A DNA stretch of 64,000 bases from Tianweitania sediminis (GCF_017813335.1 NZ_JAGIYY010000002.1:186001-250000); one strand, 5' to 3'. Shown: positions 46,317 to 56,298, counted from the first letter of the stretch. The notes: generated from the sequence alone by a model not told the origin. Translations and numbers: made by a program.

Positions 46317-47419
46317 GGGGTGACGCCTCGCAGGGCTTCCACGCGGTCAAGCCAGACTGAGAAACCGACGCCCGGTATGGGATCGGCCGCGCCCAGCATG
46401 GTCAGCAGCCGGTCGTATCGCCCGCCACCCACGAGCGAGCGGGCATCGTTTTCTGCGCGGATCTCGAAAACCAGGCCGGTATAGTAATCGAGTGGCCTCC
46501 CGAAGGACGCGTCGTAGAGAACGGCATCGCTTTCGACCGCCTCAGCGCCCACCGCTTCGGCACGCCGAGAAAACTGCTCCAGCGCGGTGTCGAGGACCAG
46601 ATCGGCCTCATCGGCAAACTGTTGCAGGGCAGCGGGTGCCTGGCTGAGCGGGACACGGATGGAAAGGAACTGCCGAAGCGCCTCGAACGCTTCGTCCGCA
46701 AGCCGCACTGCACCCAACTCTGCTTTGTCGATCAAGCGCCGCGCGATTTCGGTCGGGGAACGTCCCGCTGCAGGCGACAAACCGGTTTCGTTCATCCGCG
46801 CTTCCACAAAGCCCGCCAGCGCTTCTACGTCGCGTGCCGCAACGATCCGGGCAATGGACGTGCCGAGGCTGCGCCGTTTCGGCGGATTGGCGAGATCGGC
46901 CAATGCAGCTTGGAGCATGGCGGGCGAGCCGAAAGCGCGCAGGAGTCGCATCTGCCAGCCGCGCGGCAGACCCAGCGCTGCAAGCACGGACTCGAAGACC
47001 GCCTGGTCGCCGATCGTGACGGCAAGGGACTGGTTGGGCAGTGCGGCTCGCAGCAGGCGCCAGGCGTCCGCAATGGAGCGCGCATCCGCCTGCGCCACAT
47101 CGGCCTCGCCAAGATCCTCGATGCCGGCCTGAAGGAACTCCGTCCCGCTGTCGCGTTGCTGGCGGAACACTTCGCCGAGATAAGCATAACGCCGAGGCGT
47201 GCCTGCCTGTCGCGCTATGTGGTCGAGGCACACGGGAATAGTGAACTCCGGCCGCAAACACAGGCTTTCGCCGGTCTCGCTCTGTGTCAGGAAAATGCGC
47301 CGCCGCAGGTCCTCGCCCGCCATGTCGAGAAAGGGGTCCGCAGGCTGCAGGATTGGCACCTCCGCAAGGCCGATGCCCTCGGCCGCGAAGCGAGACAAGA
47401 TCGTTTCGGCGAGCGTCAC
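46313..47419 (-). CDS. hisZ: ATP phosphoribosyltransferase regulatory subunit
   Basis: A 368-residue HisRS-like protein without the anticodon-binding domain and without aminoacylation activity by family. Visible class II core features are [32 protein letters not shown] and the late [34 protein letters not shown] matches the HisZ/HisS motif. It activates and confers histidine feedback on HisG. I place the start at a GTG (47419) one base after the hisS stop; the open frame runs further into hisS. Confidence 0.93.
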   Translation of the reverse strand: MTLAETILSRFAAEGIGLAEVPILQPADPFLDMAGEDLRRRIFLTQSETGESLCLRPEFTIPVCLDHIARQAGTPRRYAYLGEVFRQQRDSGTEFLQAGIEDLGEADVAQADARSIADAWRLLRAALPNQSLAVTIGDQAVFESVLAALGLPRGWQMRLLRAFGSPAMLQAALADLANPPKRRSLGTSIARIVAARDVEALAGFVEARMNETGLSPAAGRSPTEIARRLIDKAELGAVRLADEAFEALRQFLSIRVPLSQAPAALQQFADEADLVLDTALEQFSRRAEAVGAEAVESDAVLYDASFGRPLDYYTGLVFEIRAENDARSLVGGGRYDRLLTMLGAADPIPGVGFSVWLDRVEALRGVTP

Positions 47420-47420
47420 G

Positions 47421-49019
47421 TCAGCGCTGCCGGTCCGCCGCCTGCGCGTCGAGGATCCCGCGCACAGTCGCAACCATTTCGTTTTCCGGCACCGAAACCT
47501 GTGCCGGGCGGCCTTCGCGCCAGGCATCATTGTCGGTGATTTCGGCCGACAGCCGCGCGCCTTCGATCAGGTCCTTGATCTGCACTTCACCCCTGGCGCG
47601 CTCATCGCCACCCTGGATCACCACGCAAGGCGCGCCGCGCCGGTCGGCATATTTCATCTGCGCCTTCATGCCCGCGCCGCCGAGATACATTTCGGCGCGG
47701 ATGCCGGCACGCCGGAGGTCGCCCACCATCTTCTGGTAGCGGCCGAGGCTTTCCGTGTCCTTGTCCATGACCAGCACCACCACGGGTGCGACGACATCGG
47801 CAACGTCCAGCTTGCCCAGGTTCTTCAGCGCAGTCTGAAGGCGCGAAACGCCAATGGAAAAGCCGGTGGCCGGTACCGGTTCGCCACGAAAGCGCGACAC
47901 GAGCCCGTCATAGCGCCCGCCGCCGCCCACGGAGCCGAAGCGCACGATCTTGCCGTCCTCGTTCGGGATTTCAGCCAAGAGCTCGGCTTCGTAAACGGGG
48001 CCGGTGTAATACTCGAGCCCGCGAACCACGGATGGATCGATCTTGATGCGGTTTTCGCCATAGCCCGCAGCGCGCACAAGTTGGGAAATTTGCCTGAGTT
48101 CGTCTATACCTTGAGAGGCAGTTTCGTTCTCTCCGAAGCTAGCATCGAGGGCTCGGAAGAGGTCACGAGGAGAAGCTTCGTCATCGAGCCAATCCATGCC
48201 TTCGTCATTTAACGTAGACTGAACCGACCTCCCGTCTTTTCCAGCCGTGAAATCGTGCCAGCGGCCAAATTCGATGAACCGGCCGAGCTTAGTGATTTGT
48301 TCTTCGTTTAATCCGGCACCCTTGGTGAAGTCGCCTTCACCTTCCACGCCGCCGTCCCAGCGGCCCGGCCCGAGCAGGAGCTTCACACCTTCCGGGCCGA
48401 ACTTGTCGAGCTTGTCGATCGCGCGCAGAACGGTGAGGCGGCGGCCGGCATTCGCCTCGCCACCAAGGCCGATCGCTTCCAGCACGCCATCAAGCACCTT
48501 GCGGTTGTTGACACGGATCACGTAGTCGCCGCGCTTGATGCCCAGCGCTTCCATGACGTCGGCCATCATCATGGTCATTTCGGCGTCAGCGGCGACGCCC
48601 GGCGTTCCCACTGTATCGGCATCGAACTGCATGAACTGGCGGAAGCGACCGGGGCCGGGCTTCTCGTTTCGAAACACCCAGCCGGCGCGATACGAGCGGA
48701 ACGGCTTCGGCAAGCGCTCGAAATTCTCTGCCACGTAGCGGGCGAGCGGGGCAGTCAGGTCATAGCGCAGCGACAGCCACTGCTCGTCGTCATCCTGGAA
48801 GGAGAAGACGCCCTCGTTGGGACGGTCCTGATCGGGCAGGAACTTGCCGAGCGCGTCGGTGTATTCGATCAGCGGCTGTTCCACCGGCTCGAAGCCGTAG
48901 AGGTCGTAAACGGCCTTGATCTTGTCCATCATGCGCTCGGTGGCGCGGATGTCGTCGGCCGAGCGGTCGCCGAAGCCGCGCGCCAGGCGCGCCTTCATCT
49001 TGTCTTGCTTGTCGGCCAT
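47421..49019 (-). CDS. hisS: Histidyl-tRNA synthetase with an unusual internal insertion
   Basis: A 532-residue class II synthetase. Motif 2 is [20 protein letters not shown], the histidine site includes [16 protein letters not shown] and motif 3 is [15 protein letters not shown]; a C-terminal anticodon-binding domain follows ([20 protein letters not shown]). Between GAGLNEEQ and [11 protein letters not shown] there is an enlarged segment (near residues 250-312, encoded about 48081-48275). It is Trp/Asp-rich ([22 protein letters not shown]), lower in GC than the rest, and longer than the segment I recall from rhizobial HisS. It heads the hisS-hisZ-hisG operon. Confidence 0.95.
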   Translation of the reverse strand: MADKQDKMKARLARGFGDRSADDIRATERMMDKIKAVYDLYGFEPVEQPLIEYTDALGKFLPDQDRPNEGVFSFQDDDEQWLSLRYDLTAPLARYVAENFERLPKPFRSYRAGWVFRNEKPGPGRFRQFMQFDADTVGTPGVAADAEMTMMMADVMEALGIKRGDYVIRVNNRKVLDGVLEAIGLGGEANAGRRLTVLRAIDKLDKFGPEGVKLLLGPGRWDGGVEGEGDFTKGAGLNEEQITKLGRFIEFGRWHDFTAGKDGRSVQSTLNDEGMDWLDDEASPRDLFRALDASFGENETASQGIDELRQISQLVRAAGYGENRIKIDPSVVRGLEYYTGPVYEAELLAEIPNEDGKIVRFGSVGGGGRYDGLVSRFRGEPVPATGFSIGVSRLQTALKNLGKLDVADVVAPVVVLVMDKDTESLGRYQKMVGDLRRAGIRAEMYLGGAGMKAQMKYADRRGAPCVVIQGGDERARGEVQIKDLIEGARLSAEITDNDAWREGRPAQVSVPENEMVATVRGILDAQAADRQR

Positions 49020-49168
49020 GGGAAACGTCCGTCGGGAGGGGGCAGCAGCCCGTCTGCAGTGTTGCCGCGCGTCCTATCGGATGAGGGCGGGCGGTTCAAG
49101 TTTTGCGGAGCGGATACGGAACGATGGCGCTCACTGCCTATATAACAAAGAAGGGAAAGGAGTTCGCG

Positions 49169-49501
49169 ATGTCCCGCATTCTCATTATCTCGCTTGCCGC
49201 GGCACTAGTCCTGCCGGCAGGCGTCGCATCGGCGCAAAATTGCCGCGCGATCGGCTCCAGCTTTTTCTGTTCGGACGGGCGCGCCGGCCAGCGCGCACCA
49301 ACCACGCCATCGCTGAACAACCGATTCCAGAACGACCAGCTTGGCAACCAGCGCTACACGAACCCCCAGCAGCGTGCCAAAAGCCCTGGCAATGCGATCT
49401 TCCCGACAGATCCGACGCGCACCAACCGCATCGGCGACACGGTCTACAATCCCGACGGCTCCAAATGCCGGACGGTGGGCAACTCGTTGACCTGCCAGTG
49501 A
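49169..49501 (+). CDS. Small secreted hypothetical protein
   Basis: A 110-residue protein with an AAAGGAG ribosome-binding site before ATG 49169 and a signal peptide (MSRILIISLAAALVLPAGVA, cleaved after SAQ or ASA). The mature part has four Cys (QNCRAIGSSFFCSDGRAGQR and the end KCRTVGNSLTCQ), which could form two disulphides in the periplasm, and a middle rich in Asn, Gln, Thr and Pro. I do not recognise a characterised family. It ends three bases before the convergent tag stop. Confidence 0.72.
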   Translation: MSRILIISLAAALVLPAGVASAQNCRAIGSSFFCSDGRAGQRAPTTPSLNNRFQNDQLGNQRYTNPQQRAKSPGNAIFPTDPTRTNRIGDTVYNPDGSKCRTVGNSLTCQ

Positions 49502-49504
49502 GCG

Positions 49505-50143
49505 TCAGCCCGGCCGCTTGAAGTTCGAGCGCGCAGCTTCCACCTGGTCGCGGCAAGCGCAGCCCGCGATATGGTCGTTGACGAGCCCCATGGCCTGCAT
49601 AAAGGCGTAGACCGTGGTCGGCCCGACAAAGGTCCAGCCGCGCTTCTTCAGGTCCTTCGACAGGCGCACCGAAGCAGGCGTGGTGGGATTGGCGCGAAGC
49701 GTGGCCCAATCCATCATGGCCGGGCGTGCGTCGGCAGGAGGCTCGAAGCGCCAGAAGTAGGCGGCAAGAGACCCGAACTCCTCCTTCAAAGCCACGGCGC
49801 ACTTGGCGTTGTTGATCGTGGACGTGATCTTGCCGCGATGGCGGATAATGCCGGCGTCCCCAACCAGCCGCTCGATATCCGCATTGCCGAAATGGGCGAC
49901 GACGGTGAAGTCAAACGCTGCGAAAGCCGCGCGGAAATTCTCGCGCTTGCGCAGGATCGTCAGCCACGACAGGCCGGACTGGAATCCTTCAAGGCAGATC
50001 TTCTCGAACAAGCGGTTGTCGTCAGCAACCGGCCACCCCCATTCGCGGTCGTGATAGGGCAGGTAGTCCGGCGCGCTGCCGCCCCAGGCGCATCGTACGA
50101 TCCCATCGTCGCCCCTTGTAAGCCCGTCGGCCAGTTCTGCCAT
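49505..50143 (-). CDS. tag: DNA-3-methyladenine glycosylase I
   Basis: A 212-residue base-excision repair enzyme that removes N3-methyladenine. It begins after GGAGGG at ATG 50143 and shows RCAWGGSAPDYLPYHDREWG, FEKICLEGFQSGLSWLTILR, FRAAFAAFDF, and the late Zn-site residues in FVGPTTVYAFMQAMGLVNDH and CACRDQV. Full length. It stands alone, convergent with the secreted protein gene. Confidence 0.95.
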   Translation of the reverse strand: MAELADGLTRGDDGIVRCAWGGSAPDYLPYHDREWGWPVADDNRLFEKICLEGFQSGLSWLTILRKRENFRAAFAAFDFTVVAHFGNADIERLVGDAGIIRHRGKITSTINNAKCAVALKEEFGSLAAYFWRFEPPADARPAMMDWATLRANPTTPASVRLSKDLKKRGWTFVGPTTVYAFMQAMGLVNDHIAGCACRDQVEAARSNFKRPG

Positions 50144-50345
50144 CAATCCCTCCGCACCCTCTTCATTTCGGCTTTACCAGATTCCTGAACCGAACAGTAA
50201 CCAAGCTGGCGCGATCTGATGCTGGTTCAAAGTTTAACGAACGGGGATTCACCTTTTGCTGGGAGTCAGGGGCCGAAGGTTGTCGGAAGAATGGGGCCGG
50301 CTTCCCCGCCGTTCCCAGCTGAAGTCCTTGCGTGAAGGTGCTGTG

Positions 50346-51128
50346 ATGCGCGTATCCCATGTCTTGGTTGCCCTGGCGTTCAGCCTGGGATTGACGGTGC
50401 CGGCTTTTAGTTACGATCGGTACGGCGAGCGGCCCCCGGTGGTGATCAGCCCGGATCTCGCCGCGCCTTGGGTGATGCAGTTGCAACGGGCGCCGCAGAG
50501 TGCTGTTCGGCGCGTTCACCGTGTCCCCGATGGCTACGCGGTTCAGGTTGCGCCACAACCACGGGCCGTGCTCCGCGCGCCCAAGCGCCGCTATGAACGC
50601 GAACCGCGCCCGGAACGAATCGAAACCGCCGCGGTCGCGGGCGCAGGCCGCATGATGGCCAGGCAGGAGATCGCTCCCCAGTTCCTGCCGCAAACCGTGG
50701 CCTACGAAAGCAAGCATGCCCCCGGCACAATCGTGATCGATACGCGGGATAAGTTCCTTTACCTCGTCCAGGCCGGCGGCAAAGCCAAACGCTATGGCGT
50801 GGGCGTCGGCAAGGAAGGGTTCGGTTGGACCGGAACCGAAACGGTCACCAACAAGCGGGAATGGCCGACCTGGACGCCACCGGCCGAGATGCGCGAGCGT
50901 GAGCGCGCCAAGGGAAAGATCCTGCCCGTCCGTATGGAAGGTGGCCCGGCAAATCCGCTCGGAGCGCGCGCTCTTTACCTTGGCTCAACCCTTTACCGTA
51001 TTCATGGGACAAACGCGCCCTGGACGATCGGCACCAACGTGTCCTCAGGTTGTATCCGGATGCGCAACGAGGACGTGATTGACCTTTATCAACGGGTTAA
51101 GGTCGGCACCAAGGTGGTGGTGATCTAG
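50346..51128 (+). CDS. L,D-transpeptidase (YkuD domain)
   Basis: A 260-residue periplasmic enzyme with a signal peptide (MRVSHVLVALAFSLGLTVPA) and an Arg/Pro-rich linker to about residue 120. The YkuD domain follows: PGTIVIDTRDKFLYLVQAGG and the active site from His220 (HGTNAPWTIG) to Cys236 (SSGCIRMRNEDV). It makes 3-3 cross-links in peptidoglycan or attaches proteins to it. The start ATG 50346 is chosen for the signal peptide. The structured RNA of the folD leader begins 55 bases after its stop. Confidence 0.92.
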   Translation: MRVSHVLVALAFSLGLTVPAFSYDRYGERPPVVISPDLAAPWVMQLQRAPQSAVRRVHRVPDGYAVQVAPQPRAVLRAPKRRYEREPRPERIETAAVAGAGRMMARQEIAPQFLPQTVAYESKHAPGTIVIDTRDKFLYLVQAGGKAKRYGVGVGKEGFGWTGTETVTNKREWPTWTPPAEMRERERAKGKILPVRMEGGPANPLGARALYLGSTLYRIHGTNAPWTIGTNVSSGCIRMRNEDVIDLYQRVKVGTKVVVI

Positions 51129-51182
51129 GAGCTAGGCGGGGAACGAGCCGGCGCGCCGAGGGGACGCTGGTCAATCTGCCAA

Positions 51183-51281
51183 GGGGTCGGGACCTCCAGC
51201 CCGACCCCACACGCGACGAGAGGTGGGGACCTCGTGTCGCGACAAAGGGGCGACGCGACGCGAATCGTGTCGCCCTTTTTG
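51183..51281 (+). ncRNA. Structured leader or small RNA upstream of folD
   Basis: Three hairpins follow in order. A: GGGGTCGGG (51183-51191) with CCCGACCCC (51200-51208), nine perfect pairs, loop ACCTCCAG. B: CGCGAC (51212-51217) with GTCGCG (51236-51241), plus an inner GAGGT/ACCTC. C: a terminator hairpin with T-run. The 3' arm of B (51232-51240, TCGTGTCGC) is identical to the 3' arm of C (51265-51273). It can therefore pair with the 5' arm of C instead, which would prevent the terminator. CCCCAC (51205-51210) can likewise pair with GTGGGG (51223-51228) instead of within A. This is riboswitch- or attenuator-like logic, 46 bases from the folD start. The CCUCC in loop A also fits a trans-acting anti-Shine-Dalgarno sRNA. 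I do not recognise a known Rfam class. Confidence 0.5.
51244..51281 (+). terminator. Rho-independent terminator before folD
   Basis: AAAGGGGCGACGCGA (51244-51258) pairs with TCGTGTCGCCCTTTT (51265-51279) through fifteen positions with two G-U pairs; the loop is CGCGAA and five T residues follow. It may end the L,D-transpeptidase transcript or act as the conditional terminator of the folD leader. Confidence 0.85.
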
Positions 51282-51326
51282 TTTTTGCCCGCTACGAGGG
51301 GGCCGCATCATCAGCAGGAGCGATTC

Positions 51327-52229
51327 ATGACCGCCGTTGACGACAACCGTTATCTAAGGGGCGCTCCCGTTGCACAACGGATCCTCGATGCGGTTCGCGA
51401 GGAAGCGCTCGCAGCCACGGCGGAAGGCTGGAAGCCGAAGCTCGTTTCGATCACGGTTGGCGATGTCGGAGCGGTCGATGTTTATGTCCGCAACCAGCGC
51501 CGTAAGGCCGAAGCGGTTGGCTTCGATTTCGAGGAGCGCAACTTTCCCGCATCGGTCGCCGCGGCCGAACTGGAAGCAGCCATCCACGGCATGAATGCGG
51601 ATCCGCGCGTGACTGGCATCATCATGCAGCGCCCTTTGCCGCCGTCGCTGCCCGTGCGCACGATGCAGCGCGCTATCCATCCACTGAAGGACGTGGAAGG
51701 CATGCACCCGTCCTCGATCGGCAACATCGTCTACAACGAGCTCGATCTGGCCCCCTGCACGGCCGCTGCCTCAGTGGAGCTGTTGAAGTCGACAGGCCTT
51801 GAGCTGAAAGGGCTGGAGGCCGTGATCGTCGGCCATTCGGAGATCGTCGGCAAGCCGATCGCCTTCCTTCTGATGAGCGAAGGCGCGACCGTCACCGTTT
51901 GCCACCACATGACACGCTCGGTTGCCGCCCATGCGCGCCGCGCCGACGCCTTGTTTGTTGCGGTGGGACGGCCTCGCTTCATTCGCGCCGACATGGTGAA
52001 GCCGGGCGCCGCCGTGATCGACATCGGCATCAACACCGAGCGGGATGAAGACGGCAAGGAACGCGTCGTGGGTGACGTTGATACCGAAAGCGTCAAGGAC
52101 ATCGCCTCATGGATCACGCCTGTGCCAGGCGGGGTCGGCCCAGTGACAGTTTCGATCCTGTTGCGCAACACCATGGTTGCATTGCGTCGCCAGCGCGGTC
52201 TCTACGAAGCGAACTACGGCGCCAGCTGA
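51327..52229 (+). CDS. folD: FolD-like methylenetetrahydrofolate dehydrogenase, catalytic Lys replaced
   Basis: A 300-residue protein starting after GCAGGAGCG. It has the FolD Rossmann region VIVGHSEIVGKPIAFLLMSE and the closing ITPVPGGVGPVTVSILLRNT. In the substrate-site helix the usual YVxxK reads Y53-V-R-N-Q57, so the Lys needed for cyclohydrolase action is Gln. KDVDG reads KDVEG (E124), PCTP reads PCTA, and the Q-L-P-L-P loop reads Q101-R-P-L-P. The family normally interconverts 5,10-methylene- and 10-formyl-THF; here loss of cyclohydrolase activity with retained dehydrogenase activity is likely by analogy with the human Lys56-to-Gln variant. A paralogue may exist elsewhere in the genome. 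Confidence 0.88.
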   Translation: MTAVDDNRYLRGAPVAQRILDAVREEALAATAEGWKPKLVSITVGDVGAVDVYVRNQRRKAEAVGFDFEERNFPASVAAAELEAAIHGMNADPRVTGIIMQRPLPPSLPVRTMQRAIHPLKDVEGMHPSSIGNIVYNELDLAPCTAAASVELLKSTGLELKGLEAVIVGHSEIVGKPIAFLLMSEGATVTVCHHMTRSVAAHARRADALFVAVGRPRFIRADMVKPGAAVIDIGINTERDEDGKERVVGDVDTESVKDIASWITPVPGGVGPVTVSILLRNTMVALRRQRGLYEANYGAS

Positions 52230-52461
52230 GCGGCCGCACTGCGATTCCGCTTTGAAATTGTGGCGCGCTTGGCTAAGAACGCGCTCATGTGCAGGCAGCC
52301 GCTTTTCATTGCCACCGTGATACGAATTATGAGCCCGGTCTTCCGCGCGGTTTGAACCCGCCGGAAGCTCCGGGATCTCGCGCGGATCGTCCCGCGATCT
52401 TTGTTTCAGCCTGAACTACGATGCCGGGCCATCCGCGCCCGCCCCAAGATGGCCCTTTCCC

Positions 52462-55422
52462 ATGTCCGATACCGCGCAGTCCCTCGATTACTCGAAAACG
52501 CTTTACCTGCCGCAGACCGATTTCCCAATGCGGGCCGGTCTCCCGGACAAGGAGCCACAGATTGTCGGCCGCTGGCAGGAATTGGACCTTTACGCCAGGC
52601 TTCGTGAAAGCGCTGCCGGCCGGCCGAAATACGTCCTGCATGACGGTCCCCCCTATGCCAACGGCAACATCCACATCGGCCATGCCCTCAACAAGATCCT
52701 GAAGGACGTCATCACGCGCTCGTTCCAGATGCGCGGCTTCGATTCCAATTATGTGCCGGGCTGGGACTGCCACGGCCTGCCGATCGAATGGAAGATTGAG
52801 GAGCAGTACCGCGCCAAGGGCCTGGACAAGGACCAGGTGCCGATCAACGAATTTCGCCGCGAGTGCCGCGACTTCGCTGCCAGCTGGATCGGCGTGCAGG
52901 GCGCGGAGTTCCAGCGCCTTGGCGTCGTCGGCGACTTCAAGAACCCCTATACGACCATGAACTTCCACGCCGAAGCGCGCATCGCCGGCGAGTTGCTGAA
53001 GTTTGCGATGTCGGACCAGCTCTACCGCGGCTCCAAACCGGTGATGTGGTCGGTGGTCGAGCGCACCGCGCTGGCTGAAGCCGAGGTCGAGTATCATGAC
53101 TATGAGTCGGACACGATCTGGGTGAAGTTCCCCGTGCGGTCGGGCTCAGACCAGGCGATCGCTCATGCGCTTGCTGCAACGGGCGTCGCGGAAAGTACGG
53201 ATCTGGAAGACGCCGCAGTGGTGATCTGGACCACCACTCCATGGACCATCCCGGGCAACCGCGCCGTCGCGTTTTCCGAACGTGTGGACTACGGGCTTTA
53301 TGAAGTCGGCTCGGTCGAGAACGATTTTGGACCCCGTCCGGGCGAAAAGCTGATCTTCGCAAGCAAGCTTGCCGAGGACGCGGCTTCCAAGGCAAAGCTC
53401 ACCCTGACTCTCATCCGCAGCGTATCGGCGCAAGAGCTCGCTTCCCTTGAGCTTGCGCATCCGCTGAAGGGGTTTGGCGGCGGTTATGAGTTCACCGTCC
53501 CCATGGTTGCCGGCGAGCATGTCACCGACGATGCCGGCACCGGCTTCGTCCACACCGCGCCCAGCCATGGCCGGGAAGACTTTGACGCCTGGATGGATGC
53601 TGCCCCTGCGCTGCGCGCCCGCGGCATCGACACCATCATTCCCTTCAGCGTGGATGACGGCGGCTTCTTCACCAAGGACGCGCCGGGCTTCGGCCCCGAT
53701 CGCGAAGGCGGTGCTGCGCGCGTCATCGACGACAACGGCAAGAAGGGCGACGCCAACAAGGCGGTCATTGAAGCGCTGATCGCGGCTAACGCCTTGTTTG
53801 CACGGGGACGCCTGAAGCACTCCTATCCACATTCGTGGCGCTCCAAGAAGCCGGTGATCTTTCGCAACACACCGCAATGGTTTGTTCATATGGACAAAGA
53901 ACTGGGTGATGGAACGACGCTGCGCACCCGTGCGCTGGCGGCGATCGACGCGACGCGTTTCGTGCCGGAGCAGGGGCAGACGCGTTTGCGCGCCATGATC
54001 GCCGATCGCCCCGACTGGGTGCTGTCCCGCCAACGCGCCTGGGGCGTGCCGATCTGCGTTTTCGCGGATGAGAACGGTGCGGTGCTGAAGGACGACGCTG
54101 TCAACGCCCGTATTCTCGAAGCCTTTGAAGCGGAAGGCGCCGATGCCTGGTTTGCCGAAGGCGCCCGCGAGCGCTTCCTTGGTTCCCGCGCCAATGAGCC
54201 CTGGACCATGGTGCGCGACATCCTGGATGTCTGGTTCGATTCAGGCTCGACGCACACCTTCACGCTGGAAGACCGTCCGGACATGAAGTGGCCGGCCGAT
54301 GTTTATCTCGAAGGCTCGGACCAGCATCGCGGCTGGTTCCATTCCTCGCTGCTGGAAAGCTGCGGCACGCGTGGTCGTGCGCCCTATGACGCTGTCATCA
54401 CCCATGGCTTCACCATGGACGAGGACGGTCGCAAGATGTCGAAGTCGCTCGGCAACACGGTTGTGCCGCAGGATGTGATGAAGCAGTCGGGCGCCGATAT
54501 CCTGCGCCTTTGGGTTATGACCACCGACTACTGGGAAGACCAGCGGCTCGGCAAGAACGTGCTGCAAACCAACATCGATGCTTATCGCAAGATGCGCAAC
54601 ACGATCCGCTGGATGCTGGGCACGCTGGCGCATGACGAGGGCGAAGAGGTTGCACTCACCGACATGCCGGAACTCGAGCGGCTCATGCTGCACCGGCTGT
54701 CCGAGCTCGATGAACTCGTTCGCAAGGGCTACGATGACTTCGAGTTCAAGCGCATCACCCGCGCCCTGATCGACTTCATGGTGGTGGAACTGTCGGCCTT
54801 CTACTTCGACATCCGCAAGGACGCGCTTTATTGCGACGCGCCGTCGAGCAGCCGGCGCAAGGCCGCGCTGGTGGTGGTGCGTCATCTCTTTGACTGCATC
54901 GTGAAATGGCTTGCGCCCATGCTGCCCTTCACAACGGAAGAAGCCTGGCGCGACCGAAATCCGGATGCCGTTTCGGTACATCTGGAACAGTTCCCGGATC
55001 TGCCGGCTGAGTGGCGCGATGATGCCTTGGCCGCGAAATGGCGCAAGGTCCGGCAGGTCCGCAAGGTGGTCACGGCCGCCCTTGAGATCGAACGCGCCAA
55101 GAAGGTGATCGGCTCCTCGCTGGAAGCGGCGCCCACGGTTTACGTCACGGACGCTGAACTCGCTTCGGCCGTGGCCGATGTGGATCTGGCCGAGATCGCT
55201 ATCACGTCCGATCTCACAGTGGCGCGCGATCCGGCCCCGGTTGAAGCCTATACGCTGGATGATGTGGCAGGCGTGGCCGTGGTACCGGGATTGGCGAGCG
55301 GCACGAAATGCGCCCGCTCCTGGCGCTACACCACGGACGTCGGGAGTGATCCAGCCTTTCCGGATGTATCCGCCCGCGATGCGGCCGCTTTGCAGGAATT
55401 GCGGGCACTCGGCCGGCTTTGA
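52462..55422 (+). CDS. ileS: Isoleucyl-tRNA synthetase
   Basis: A 986-residue class I synthetase. The HIGH motif is His71-Ile-Gly-His74 ([20 protein letters not shown]), and KMSKS is Lys658-Met-Ser-Lys-Ser662 ([10 protein letters not shown]). The editing domain carries [19 protein letters not shown] and [12 protein letters not shown]. The C-terminal zinc-binding Cys cluster of some IleS enzymes is absent, as is usual in this group. The start follows a 232-base non-coding region. It is not followed by lspA, unlike many proteobacteria. Confidence 0.97.
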   Translation: MSDTAQSLDYSKTLYLPQTDFPMRAGLPDKEPQIVGRWQELDLYARLRESAAGRPKYVLHDGPPYANGNIHIGHALNKILKDVITRSFQMRGFDSNYVPGWDCHGLPIEWKIEEQYRAKGLDKDQVPINEFRRECRDFAASWIGVQGAEFQRLGVVGDFKNPYTTMNFHAEARIAGELLKFAMSDQLYRGSKPVMWSVVERTALAEAEVEYHDYESDTIWVKFPVRSGSDQAIAHALAATGVAESTDLEDAAVVIWTTTPWTIPGNRAVAFSERVDYGLYEVGSVENDFGPRPGEKLIFASKLAEDAASKAKLTLTLIRSVSAQELASLELAHPLKGFGGGYEFTVPMVAGEHVTDDAGTGFVHTAPSHGREDFDAWMDAAPALRARGIDTIIPFSVDDGGFFTKDAPGFGPDREGGAARVIDDNGKKGDANKAVIEALIAANALFARGRLKHSYPHSWRSKKPVIFRNTPQWFVHMDKELGDGTTLRTRALAAIDATRFVPEQGQTRLRAMIADRPDWVLSRQRAWGVPICVFADENGAVLKDDAVNARILEAFEAEGADAWFAEGARERFLGSRANEPWTMVRDILDVWFDSGSTHTFTLEDRPDMKWPADVYLEGSDQHRGWFHSSLLESCGTRGRAPYDAVITHGFTMDEDGRKMSKSLGNTVVPQDVMKQSGADILRLWVMTTDYWEDQRLGKNVLQTNIDAYRKMRNTIRWMLGTLAHDEGEEVALTDMPELERLMLHRLSELDELVRKGYDDFEFKRITRALIDFMVVELSAFYFDIRKDALYCDAPSSSRRKAALVVVRHLFDCIVKWLAPMLPFTTEEAWRDRNPDAVSVHLEQFPDLPAEWRDDALAAKWRKVRQVRKVVTAALEIERAKKVIGSSLEAAPTVYVTDAELASAVADVDLAEIAITSDLTVARDPAPVEAYTLDDVAGVAVVPGLASGTKCARSWRYTTDVGSDPAFPDVSARDAAALQELRALGRL

Positions 55423-55612
55423 GACCGGGCAGGTCGGAAGCCGCGCGTTGCGTTGCTCTCCGGCCTGCTTTCCGTTATGGCAGGCGACGCCTTGTTGTCG
55501 CCGGATTCCCTCGCGATGCAGGGCAGCGGCTTGGGGTGCCGTATTCGGCTGGGTTCGGGACGCCGCAACAGGCAGGGCTCGAACAGGACGACACAAAGGG
55601 CGAAACGACGAA
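55423..55612. other. Gap between ileS and the lipoprotein gene
   Basis: These 190 bases show no convincing gene. A partial frame reads as MLSGLLSVMAGDALLSPDSL but then runs into the lipoprotein gene in another frame, with no ribosome-binding site, so I do not call it. Confidence 0.4.
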
Positions 55613-56293
55613 ATGACACGCTTCAAAGCAGGGCGCATGGCTTGTCTTGCCCCGGTTCTCCTCGCCAGCGCACTGGCATCCGGATGCCTGTCCTCACCGA
55701 CCTACGGCACGGACAAAACCGCAAACGAGCAGCTTTACGAAGATCTGACGGGCATGTTCGCGGTCGGTGGGTCGCGCGACGAGCCGATCGACTACAAACC
55801 ACGTCCCGAACTCGTGCGCCCCGCTCCGGGGGCCACTCCGGCGCTGCCCCCGCCGCAGCAGAGCGTGGCGTCTGTGGAAGGCGGACAATGGCCCGAATCT
55901 CCTGAACAGCGGCGGGCGCGGATCCGAGCTGAAGCCACCGCCAATCAGGACAACCCGAACTACCGGCCGGAAGTGGTGCCAGATTTGGCGTTGTCGCAGC
56001 GCGCCCGCCAGCCCCTGGCCTTTGGCCGAGAAAATGAAATTCCCCAGAACGGAACGGAAAGCAATGCTCGGGTCCAGCGGGAGGAATTCAACCGCCGTTT
56101 GGCTGACCAGCGCCAGGGCAACCCGACCACCCGCAAATATCTGAGCGAGCCGCCGCTTGATTACCGCGCGCCGGCCCCGACGGCCCCGGTGGGCGATGTC
56201 GGGGAGGACGAGGCGGTGAAGGAACGCCGCGCCAAGGCGGCCGCCCGCAAGTCGTCGGGCACCAACAGCTGGCGCGACATTCTGCCGTTCTGA
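55613..56293 (+). CDS. Predicted lipoprotein of unknown function
   Basis: A 226-residue protein with a lipoprotein signal peptide (MTRFKAGRMACLAPVLLASA, lipobox LASGC). After the lipid Cys the chain is polar and Pro/Arg/Gln-rich, probably largely disordered (RPAPGATPALPPPQQSV, AAARKSSGTNSWRDILPF). It has no recognised domain. Similar hypothetical lipoproteins near ileS occur in rhizobia, but I cannot name the family. The stop lies five bases from the convergent tadA stop. Confidence 0.75.
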   Translation: MTRFKAGRMACLAPVLLASALASGCLSSPTYGTDKTANEQLYEDLTGMFAVGGSRDEPIDYKPRPELVRPAPGATPALPPPQQSVASVEGGQWPESPEQRRARIRAEATANQDNPNYRPEVVPDLALSQRARQPLAFGRENEIPQNGTESNARVQREEFNRRLADQRQGNPTTRKYLSEPPLDYRAPAPTAPVGDVGEDEAVKERRAKAAARKSSGTNSWRDILPF

Positions 56294-56298
56294 TCCGG

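Noticed and set aside
51234..51326. Upstream extension of folD from a GTG at 51234
   Set aside because: It would run through the terminator hairpin and lacks a ribosome-binding site; the ATG at 51327 has GCAGGAGCG before it and matches the family N-terminus.
52330..52410. Hairpins between folD and ileS (CTTCCG/CGGAAG at 52340-52367 and an imperfect GATC-ended stem at 52374-52399 followed by TTTGTTT)
   Set aside because: The second stem has several bulges and a broken T-run, so I could not support a terminator, T-box or riboswitch call.
54241..55638. 465-codon minus-strand frame opposite ileS
   Set aside because: Antisense to the confidently assigned ileS (KMSKS region); the sequence has no recognisable domain.
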